Below, piece by piece: positions 58,342 to 64,000 of a DNA stretch of 64,000 bases. The stretch's first letter is position 1, and every line of letters begins with the position of its first letter. This stretch comes from Candidatus Sulfopaludibacter sp. SbA3 (lineage in GTDB: Bacteria; Acidobacteriota; Terriglobia; Bryobacterales; Bryobacteraceae), in NCBI GenBank assembly GCA_945890485.1, contig CAMDCN010000011.1:124001-188000 (forward strand), given 5' to 3'. The position numbers were made by a program, and so were the translations under genes. Under the pieces are notes generated by a model. The model was not told the origin of the DNA. It saw only the letters and a program-made list of their open reading frames with translations, and did not search any database.

Positions 58342-59304
58342 CTATTCGGTGATGGGGAGGACGAGGCCGAAGGTTAGGTAGCTGCGGAGTTTGTCGACGA
58401 AGTGCTCCCCGGCCGAGACCCGGGCCCAGCGGATGGACGCGCGTTCGCGGTTCTCACTGAAGAACCCGACGCCGCCGGAGGAGAGGCGCGGATCGCGGAA
58501 AGTGTCGATGACCTTGCCGCCGACCAAGGTCATAAACCGGTCGCCAGCGGCGCGGACCTCGTACTCGTAGAAAGCCTTGTCTTCGAGAGTGATGGGCAGG
58601 GGGAGCCGGAGGCGCCGGGTTTCCTTACCGCCAATAACGCTGAAGCGAACTAACTCGGTGCTGCGGGATGCGCCGCGGCCACTTACCATCAACTTAGTCG
58701 CGTAGTAATTACGATGATCCCCGGCCCGGACCGCCCAATTGATGGATGTATTTTCTATGCGTCCTTCAAACTGGAAACGGTAGTCGGAGAGGTCTCGCGA
58801 GTCCTTCCAGATGCGGAGACCGCCAGGGCGGACCAATCCGTTGTCGAAGCTCCAGCCGGGGCCGCTCCCGGACGGCATCCAGTTGCGGAGGCTGGAGGTG
58901 ACGAATTCCTGGCGCAGTTCAACCGGGGGAGTGCCTTTGGGCAGTTGGGAGAGAATACCCGCGGCTTGCTCGGCGAACCAACTGGGCCGCCGGCTTTCGG
59001 ACTCCGAGACCGGCGCTGCACCGCCGGAAGAGTCGAGAGAGAGGAGCAAGACACCGCCAATGGCGAGAAGTCCGAGGACGACTGCCGTCGACCGGGTGGA
59101 GGACGGCTGCTGCTTCGTCGTGGATACCGTGGTATCGTCCGCCCCTTCCCAGGAAGCAACCGTGTGATATTCCAATTCGCCAAGCTCACGCAACGTCCGG
59201 GCGGAGCGGGCTCCTCCGGCGGCTTTGTGGGCGTCGGAGCAGTATTCGCGATCCTTTAGGCTACGAAGTAGACCTATCGGCTTTTGGCAGTACTTACAGT
59301 TCAC
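58342..59304 (-). CDS. Zinc-ribbon membrane protein with concanavalin-like extracytoplasmic domain
   Basis: This 320-residue protein starts with a short Cys4/His-type zinc finger (CKYCQKPIG and EYCSDAHK), as in HIT/MYND-like or 'DUF2116'-type ribbons. A linker is followed by one transmembrane segment (about 73-90, AVVLGLLAIGGVLLLSL). The extracytoplasmic part (about 135-310) resembles the LamG/3-keto-disaccharide hydrolase-like beta-sandwich, with GWSFDNGLVRPGGLRIW and SSGGVGFFSENRERASI. It begins with GTG. The same architecture is found in several acidobacterial proteins of unknown function. It is divergent from the alpha/beta hydrolase gene. Confidence 0.7.
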   Translation of the reverse strand: MNCKYCQKPIGLLRSLKDREYCSDAHKAAGGARSARTLRELGELEYHTVASWEGADDTTVSTTKQQPSSTRSTAVVLGLLAIGGVLLLSLDSSGGAAPVSESESRRPSWFAEQAAGILSQLPKGTPPVELRQEFVTSSLRNWMPSGSGPGWSFDNGLVRPGGLRIWKDSRDLSDYRFQFEGRIENTSINWAVRAGDHRNYYATKLMVSGRGASRSTELVRFSVIGGKETRRLRLPLPITLEDKAFYEYEVRAAGDRFMTLVGGKVIDTFRDPRLSSGGVGFFSENRERASIRWARVSAGEHFVDKLRSYLTFGLVLPITE

Positions 59305-59409
59305 GTCTACGCTTCCAACCTTATGATGGAGCAGAAACTGTCAAATGTGGCGCTGCTAAGTATCTATTCCGCCCCGGTTCAGTAATTCGCCCTAAGCAGG
59401 GAGGGCTGC

Positions 59410-59415
59410 TAAAAT
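59410..59415 (+). promoter_or_regulatory. Candidate -10 box before the alpha/beta hydrolase gene
   Basis: TAAAAT matches the -10 consensus at five of six positions, 17 bases before the ATG at 59433. An AAAGG at 59416-59420 could be a weak ribosome-binding site. The surrounding AGCAG...CTGCT stem (59395-59410) may be part of a regulatory hairpin. Confidence 0.3.
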
Positions 59416-59432
59416 AAAGGTTTCGATCTTTT

Positions 59433-60467
59433 ATGCTCCAAACTTGGTACGAACGGTGGATCACGCAATGGGAGACGGCGCTGTGCTTCCGGTCGACGGA
59501 CCGGGTCGTGCGGCCTTTCGAGTGGGGAATGGAGTGGACGGAGGGCTGGCCCGTCTCCGCGGGCGACCGCAGTGATCCCGAGCAATACTTCCGGAATTTG
59601 AACGAGTCGATTCTTGCTTCGCCAGAAGCGTTCTTCGACTACGAGAAGCCGACGGAGTTCCGTTTGGAGGGGGAATGGCTGCGTTTTCGTACACCGGTGG
59701 CGAGCCCGCACCCGTCAAATAACGTCGTTCATGCGATGTGGTGCCCGGCGGAGAAGCCGAATGGCAAGGCGGTGGTAGTGTTGCCGCACTGGAACTCCAC
59801 CCTGCCGCAACACGTGGGTTTGGCGAAGGGGATAGCGAAATTTGGGATCTCGGCGCTGCGCCTGAGCCTGCCGTATCACGACTACCGGATGCCGGCGGAA
59901 CTGCACCGGGCCGACTATGCGGTCTCGTCGAATATCGGCCGAACGCTCGAGGCGACGCGGCAAGCGGTGGTCGATATCCGCGCCTGTGTGGATTGGCTGA
60001 TCGGGCAGGGGTACTCCGAAATCGGCATCGTGGGGACGAGTCTGGGGTCGTGCTACGCGTTTTTGGCGAGCACGTTCGATCCCCGGATCAAGGTGAACGT
60101 CTACAATCACTGCTCGTCATATGTGGCGGACGTGGTGTGGACCGGGCTTTCTACGATCCACGTGCGGAAGGGGTTTGAAGAGCATCTCGACCGGGACCGG
60201 TTGCGCGACCTGTGGGGCGCCATCAGCCCGATGAACTATCTGCGCCACTATGCGGCGCATCAGCACAAGAAAAATCTTTTCATTTACACGAAGTACGACA
60301 CGACGTTTCTGCCGGAGTTCTCCCGCGAGATCGTGGGGGCGATTGCAGACCATGGGATTCCCCACAAGGTCGTAGCGCTGCCGTGCGGCCACTACACCAT
60401 GGGCGAGTCTCCGTTTAAGTTCATGGACGGCTACCAGATCATCAACTTCCTGAAGAGGAATCTCTAG
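59433..60467 (+). CDS. Alpha/beta hydrolase
   Basis: This 344-residue hydrolase has a plausible triad: Ser203 in the nucleophile elbow GTSLGS, Asp289 in TKYDTTF and His320 in CGHYTMG. The N-terminal 110 residues form an unusual, Trp-rich cap or pre-domain (WYERWITQWETALCF, WGMEWTEGWP). The core begins KAVVVLPHWNSTLPQH. There is no signal peptide. It could be an esterase or thioesterase; the substrate is unknown. The stop directly abuts the GTG start of the Nudix gene, so they are transcribed together. Confidence 0.8.
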   Translation: MLQTWYERWITQWETALCFRSTDRVVRPFEWGMEWTEGWPVSAGDRSDPEQYFRNLNESILASPEAFFDYEKPTEFRLEGEWLRFRTPVASPHPSNNVVHAMWCPAEKPNGKAVVVLPHWNSTLPQHVGLAKGIAKFGISALRLSLPYHDYRMPAELHRADYAVSSNIGRTLEATRQAVVDIRACVDWLIGQGYSEIGIVGTSLGSCYAFLASTFDPRIKVNVYNHCSSYVADVVWTGLSTIHVRKGFEEHLDRDRLRDLWGAISPMNYLRHYAAHQHKKNLFIYTKYDTTFLPEFSREIVGAIADHGIPHKVVALPCGHYTMGESPFKFMDGYQIINFLKRNL

Positions 60468-61016
60468 GTGGTGGAACCGTTTGCCGTGCAGTCGCTGGTG
60501 GCCGGGTGGCAGGACGAGAGCGATGGCGAGGCGTGGAAGAGCCGGGAGCTGATTCTGCATCTGCTGCGGGAGACTCCGTACCCCTTTGCGCGAAATCAGT
60601 TTTCTCCGGGTCACGTGACGGCCACGGCCTGCGTGATGCACCCAACAGAGTCGGCCGTCTTACTGGTTCACCACCGGCGATTGGACCGGTGGCTGCTGCC
60701 GGGTGGACATGTCGAGGTCGACGTGGATACGACGATCGCTGGCAGTGCGCGTCGCGAGGCCGTGGAAGAGACTGGCGTCGTGATCGACACGGGGGCAGGG
60801 CCGGTGCTGGTGGGTCTGGATGTGCACGGGATTCCGGGCCGCAAGAAGGAGCCCTTTCACCTGCATCACGACCTGATCTTCCGGTTCCGGGCCGCGTCGG
60901 CTCTGGTGGAGGGTTCGGACGAGGTGCGGGCGACGGCGTGGTGCCAGATTCACCAGTTCGATGAGTATTCCCTGCCGCAACCAATCCGGCGGGCGGTGCG
61001 GCGGTCGCTCGGCTGA
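60468..61016 (+). CDS. Nudix hydrolase
   Basis: This 182-residue enzyme should cleave a nucleoside-diphosphate-linked compound. The Nudix box is present in a variant form: GGHVEVDVDTT... then ARREAVEETGV. The REAVEETGV half is canonical, while the spacer after GGHVE is two residues longer than usual and lacks the first acidic Glu. The region before it, VLLVHHRRLDRWLLPGGHV, is typical of the fold. The start is GTG at 60468 (or the next GTG at 60471). It is coupled to the upstream hydrolase gene; a repair or salvage role is unproven. Confidence 0.85.
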   Translation: MVEPFAVQSLVAGWQDESDGEAWKSRELILHLLRETPYPFARNQFSPGHVTATACVMHPTESAVLLVHHRRLDRWLLPGGHVEVDVDTTIAGSARREAVEETGVVIDTGAGPVLVGLDVHGIPGRKKEPFHLHHDLIFRFRAASALVEGSDEVRATAWCQIHQFDEYSLPQPIRRAVRRSLG

Positions 61017-61024
61017 TAATTTTA

Positions 61025-61051
61025 GGGAACTCCGGGACCGGTGGCCGTATA
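61025..61051 (+). promoter_or_regulatory. Candidate ECF-type promoter of the sigma-factor operon
   Basis: GGGAAC (61025-61030) and CGTATA (61046-61051) are separated by 15 bases. ECF promoters commonly have an AAC-containing -35 and a CGT-containing -10 with 16-17 bases between, so this is one base short. It lies 15 bases before the sigma gene, so it could be the site of autoregulation. Confidence 0.35.
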
Positions 61052-61066
61052 TAGAATTAGCCAGCT

Positions 61067-61615
61067 ATGGGAAACCGAACCGATGAAGAGCTTCTACCCG
61101 CCTTATCTCAAGGCGACGAAGCGGCTTTCACGGTGGTGTACCGGCGGCGGCAGGGCGCGATCTATCGCTATGCCCTGCAAATGACGGGCTCGGCAGAGAC
61201 GGCCGCGGAAGTGACCCAGGAGGTTTTTCTGGCGCTGATGCGGCAGGGAAGCCGGCTGGATGGCGAACGCGGGACCGTTTTGAGTTGGCTCTATGCGGTG
61301 GCCCGCCGGCAGGTATTGAAGCATGTCGCCATAGAACGGCGGTATGAGTGCATGCCCGAAGACGACGCAGAACCGGCGGTGGATCCGCGGGAGGAGATGG
61401 AGCACGCGGATCTGCGAGAGCAACTGCGGACCTTGATTCCAACCTTGCCGGCGGTTTTCCGGGAGGTATTGGCGTTATGCGTGGTGGAAGAGATGAGCTA
61501 CGGTGAAGCGGCGAGAATCGCGGAGGTTCCGGAGGGAACGATCCGATCGCGGCTGCACAGGGCGAAGGCGATGTTGGCGGAGCGGATGGCTCCGGTGGTC
61601 AGGAGGGTGCTGTGA
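61067..61615 (+). CDS. ECF-family RNA polymerase sigma factor
   Basis: This 182-residue sigma factor has region 2 (LSQGDEAAFTVVYRRRQG, TAAEVTQEVFLALMRQG) and region 4 (LPAVFREVLALCVVEEMSY, IAEVPEGTIRSRLHRAKAML) without region 3, as in ECF sigma factors. The linker is acidic (PEDDAEPAVDPREEMEH). The next two genes, a TM protein and an exported protein, probably belong to its regulon. A GGGAAC/CGTATA pair upstream may be its own promoter. The signal it senses is unknown. Confidence 0.92.
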   Translation: MGNRTDEELLPALSQGDEAAFTVVYRRRQGAIYRYALQMTGSAETAAEVTQEVFLALMRQGSRLDGERGTVLSWLYAVARRQVLKHVAIERRYECMPEDDAEPAVDPREEMEHADLREQLRTLIPTLPAVFREVLALCVVEEMSYGEAARIAEVPEGTIRSRLHRAKAMLAERMAPVVRRVL

Positions 61616-62127
61616 TGGATCGGCAATTGCGGGAATGGGCGGCGGAGCAACGGCTGGAATCGGCGCCGGTGAGCGTGGAGTTGGTTTTGCGGCGGGAGTT
61701 GCGGGCGCGGCGCTGGAAACGCCGGATGGCGTGGACCGCGCCGCTGGTGGCCGCGGCGGCGTTGGCCGTAGTGTTCTGGCCGCAGGCAAAGCAGGAGCCG
61801 GTGGTGAAACCGAAGCCTGAGGTGGCGCGCGCGGTGGAGCCCCCGGTGGAGTTTGTGGACGAGGTGAAGGCCGAAGCGCCGACGATACGCCGCATACGGC
61901 CGCCGAGAGGGCCGGCTCCGCAGCCGTTTGTCGCGGTCGGCGCTTGGCAGGCCGTCGAGCCGATCGAACGCGCCAACATCGTGCGGACGGAACTGCCACG
62001 GGCGACGTTGGCGAGATATGGCATGCCGGTGGGAGCAGGTCGATTGGCCGAGCCGGCGCCAGTGGAATTGTTGTTGGGGGAAGACGGAACGGTACGGGCG
62101 ATTCGGCTGGTTTCGTCGATTCAATAA
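61615..62127 (+). CDS. Putative anti-sigma or TonB-like single-pass protein
   Basis: This 170-residue protein has a cytoplasmic N-terminus (about 1-38, MDRQLREWAAEQRLES), one transmembrane segment (about 42-56, WTAPLVAAAALAVVFWP) and a proline-rich periplasmic stretch (QEPVVKPKPEVARAVEPP). The C-terminal segment VELLLGEDGTVRAIRLVSS recalls TonB C-domains. It overlaps the sigma gene (TGATG) with an AGGAGG site just upstream. The position suits an anti-sigma factor, but no zinc-binding HxxxCxxC motif is present, so this is inferred from context only. Confidence 0.65.
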   Translation: MDRQLREWAAEQRLESAPVSVELVLRRELRARRWKRRMAWTAPLVAAAALAVVFWPQAKQEPVVKPKPEVARAVEPPVEFVDEVKAEAPTIRRIRPPRGPAPQPFVAVGAWQAVEPIERANIVRTELPRATLARYGMPVGAGRLAEPAPVELLLGEDGTVRAIRLVSSIQ

Positions 62128-62146
62128 AGCTTTAGGAGAAACGGAA

Positions 62147-63013
62147 ATGAAGAAACTGATGGGAATGGGAATGATGGCGGGGGCTATTGTCTACGGGCAA
62201 GCGCCGCTACCAACGGTGAATGTTCAGCGCACGGAGATTCGTCACACCGCGATGGGCGTCGCGACGTGGGACGGCGTCGGCGAGGTCTCAATCGAGATGG
62301 CGCACGTGAAGGGCGCTCCATTTTCTGGCGAGTTCGTGACGGAAACCGTGCAGCAGTTGGCGGACGGAAACCGGATCACGTCGAAGCGGAGCGAAGTGTA
62401 TGCGCGGGATGGCGAAGGCCGGACACGGCGCGAGATGGGGCCAATGACGTTTATCCATGACCCCGTGGCGAAGGTGGATCTGATTCTCGAAAATCACCAG
62501 AAGACGGCGCGGAAAGTCACCCTGCCGGATCTTCCTGCCGGCGCCCAAGGCAAAAACATTATGGTCTTCAACTCGGCCGGGCCTACGCTTCCTCCGGGCG
62601 CCCCGGGGCAGCGGATGGCAACCTTTACCCGTGCGATTCCGGCCATGCCGGTGGGCGAAGGCGGCGGGCCGAAGTTTGAAACCAAAACCGAGCCGCTCGG
62701 GAAGCGCATGATCGAAGGCACCGAGGCGGAAGGAACCCGGACGACCGTGACAATTCCCGCAGGCGCCGTGGGCAATGACCTGCCGCTGGTGACCGTCAGT
62801 GAACGGTGGATGTCTACCGAGCTGAAGACGCTCGTGCTTTCGACGCGAAAGGACCCGCAGTCGGGCGAAACCACATATCGCCTCACCAACCTTCGGAAGG
62901 GCGAACCGGCCCGGATGCTGTTTGAGATGCCGTCCGATTACACCCTGGCCACGGAAGAGAACCACGGCCCGGTGATGATTCAGCGGATGCGGATCGAGAA
63001 GAAGAACGACTAA
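62147..63013 (+). CDS. Exported protein of unknown function
   Basis: This 288-residue protein has a signal peptide (MKKLMGMGMMAGAIVYGQ). The rest is beta-rich, with VQRTEIRHTAMGV and QQLADGNRITSKRSEVYARDG, a family of exported proteins common in Acidobacteria and often found next to ECF sigma factors. The ATG at 62147 has TAGGAG upstream and opens the signal peptide. A longer frame back to 61928 overlaps the preceding gene and is Arg/Trp-rich nonsense. A stress-response role is only inferred from the sigma neighbour. Confidence 0.7.
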   Translation: MKKLMGMGMMAGAIVYGQAPLPTVNVQRTEIRHTAMGVATWDGVGEVSIEMAHVKGAPFSGEFVTETVQQLADGNRITSKRSEVYARDGEGRTRREMGPMTFIHDPVAKVDLILENHQKTARKVTLPDLPAGAQGKNIMVFNSAGPTLPPGAPGQRMATFTRAIPAMPVGEGGGPKFETKTEPLGKRMIEGTEAEGTRTTVTIPAGAVGNDLPLVTVSERWMSTELKTLVLSTRKDPQSGETTYRLTNLRKGEPARMLFEMPSDYTLATEENHGPVMIQRMRIEKKND

Positions 63014-63022
63014 CCTATAAGG

Positions 63023-63556
63023 GTGCTTCAGCTTCCTCCGTTTTTAAGCCATCCGGAGTTTTTTACGCTATCCGCGGGGCTGGCCGTACTCACGTCGATG
63101 ATTACGCCAGCCCTTCTGCTTTCCGCGACCGGTACGTTTATTCTCTCAACCTCCACTCGTCTCGGCCGCTGCATCGATCGCATCCGCAAGATATCCGATC
63201 TACTGGAGAACGACTTCGATCCGACGCACGAGACGAGAATCAATCCCGAGCGGAAAAAAATGCTGTTGGGGCAGGTGGAGATCCTTGGACGCCGCGCGCG
63301 TCTGCTGCAACAGGTGATGCAGGTGATGTATCTGGCGGCCGCGATGTTTGTGGCCACCAGCGTCTCCATCGGCATCGCTTCCGTGTTCGTGAAGCAACTT
63401 AGTTGGATGCCCGTCACGATGGGATTGGGCGGAGCGTGCTTTCTGGCCTATGGGACTTTCCGGTTGATCTTTGAAGCGCGAATGTCAGCTCAGGGCCTGC
63501 TGTGGGAGATCGAGTTCATGGAGCGTGGGGCGGAGAAACATCAGGAGGTAAGGTGA
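63023..63556 (+). CDS. DUF2721 membrane protein
   Basis: This 177-residue protein has three predicted transmembrane segments: about 17-40 (GLAVLTSMITPALLLSATGTFI in two halves), 100-122 (VMYLAAAMFVATSVSIG) and 128-148. The cytoplasmic loop is charged (RLGRCIDRIRKISDLLEND). It matches DUF2721, a family without known function. The start is GTG at 63023. The stop overlaps the GTG of the next gene, so they are translationally coupled. Confidence 0.82.
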   Translation: MLQLPPFLSHPEFFTLSAGLAVLTSMITPALLLSATGTFILSTSTRLGRCIDRIRKISDLLENDFDPTHETRINPERKKMLLGQVEILGRRARLLQQVMQVMYLAAAMFVATSVSIGIASVFVKQLSWMPVTMGLGGACFLAYGTFRLIFEARMSAQGLLWEIEFMERGAEKHQEVR

Positions 63557-64000
63557 CCAACGGTCCCTTGCCACTCGTACTGGAGGACTACCGCCGGCAG
63601 ATTGAAAGCATCAAGGCCCGCGTAACGGCGCTGGCGGAGCGGTTGTCCGAGGCCGAGATGCGACAACGGCCCTCCTCAACGGAGTGGAGCCCGGTGGAGA
63701 TTCTCGATCATCTGCGTGTGACCGTAGAGCAGTATCTGTTTGCCATCGACGCAGCGTTGGCCACCGCACCGAAAATTGGCGTGGCAGACCGCGAGCCAAA
63801 ATACGGCTGGGTCTGGAGGCTATTCTTGCGGACGATTGAGCCGCCGGTGAAGAAGCGCTTCCGCGCGCCGAAAGCGTTTGAGCCCGGAGTGCAGCCCGGC
63901 GTTGCCGCTACTTTGCAGGCGTTCCTGGCCGCGCACGATGCCTTAATTGAACGGATCCACCGCGCCGCCGAATACGATCTCGAACGGGTCAAGGTGGTGT
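63553..64000 (+). CDS. DinB-like protein, truncated by the window edge
   Basis: This reading frame starts at GTG 63553, overlapping the DUF2721 stop (GTGA), with a GGAGG site upstream, and stays open to the right edge (149 codons). It encodes a helical protein of the DinB/YfiT four-helix type, with LSEAEMRQRPSSTEWSPVEI and LDHLRVTVEQYLFAID containing the first conserved histidine. A basic segment VKKRFRAPKAF follows. DinB-like proteins often use a three-His metal site and thiol cofactors; the other ligands lie outside the window. The C-terminus is missing. Confidence 0.75.
   Translation, partial: MTNGPLPLVLEDYRRQIESIKARVTALAERLSEAEMRQRPSSTEWSPVEILDHLRVTVEQYLFAIDAALATAPKIGVADREPKYGWVWRLFLRTIEPPVKKRFRAPKAFEPGVQPGVAATLQAFLAAHDALIERIHRAAEYDLERVKVV

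Overview
The window looks like a chromosomal segment of a GC-rich Acidobacteriota, most likely Bryobacterales/Solibacteres. This rests on protein content rather than on a marker gene. There are four TonB-dependent receptors of about 1,030-1,100 residues, each with an N-terminal carboxypeptidase-regulatory-like domain. One secreted protein (56604-58322) ends in a domain matching the 'Solibacter uncharacterized C-terminal domain' type. There is also an ASPIC/UnbV FG-GAP protein and many secreted proteins of acidobacterial style. No rRNA, tRNA, CRISPR array, insertion sequence or prophage was seen. Coding density is very high and most neighbouring genes abut or overlap.

Layout. 1-7882 (+): tail of a Gfo/Idh/MocA oxidoreductase, fabI, a GldA/GldF/GldG-type ABC module with a DUF4340 protein, and an NAD-salvage pair (nicotinate phosphoribosyltransferase and nicotinamidase). 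7876-16245: rsfS, a coiled-coil protein with an M15-peptidase-like tail, hpt, a CDGSH iron-sulfur protein, a secreted protein, a GH88 hydrolase, a DUF4398-like/OmpA envelope protein, galK and a helical-repeat protein. 16318-24853: hybrid histidine kinase with a periplasmic solute-binding sensor, beta-carbonic anhydrase, two exported proteins, a GntR regulator and TonB receptor 1. 24896-27625 (-): a four-gene cysteine-synthesis operon using a protein thiocarboxylate (CysM, JAMM protease, ThiS/MoaD-like carrier, MoeZ). 27688-35885 (+): YncE/phosphoesterase, TonB receptor 2, ASPIC/UnbV protein and TPR protein. 36049-42688: outer-membrane beta-barrel, threonine dehydratase, FmdE-like and DUF4198 proteins divergent from TonB receptor 3 across a nested palindrome.

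42685-49612 (-) is the most unusual region. It is a tight seven-gene operon encoding a PspA/IM30 protein, a membrane-anchored solute-binding protein fused to an OmpA peptidoglycan-binding domain, an ABC permease and ATPase, a two-TM coiled-coil protein, a tandem AAA+ ATPase with a degenerate first domain, and a small acidic protein. I propose that it is an envelope-spanning sensing or transport system coupled to PspA membrane maintenance.

49665-64000: malQ, an isolated nuoB, flaG-fliS behind a sigma-28-like promoter, TonB receptor 4 convergent with the Solibacter-tail protein, a zinc-ribbon membrane protein, an alpha/beta hydrolase, a Nudix hydrolase, an ECF sigma factor with a TM partner and an exported target, a DUF2721 membrane protein, and a truncated DinB-like protein. 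Several genes carry a TANNNT box 6-9 nt before the start codon and lack a Shine-Dalgarno sequence, which suggests leaderless transcription.
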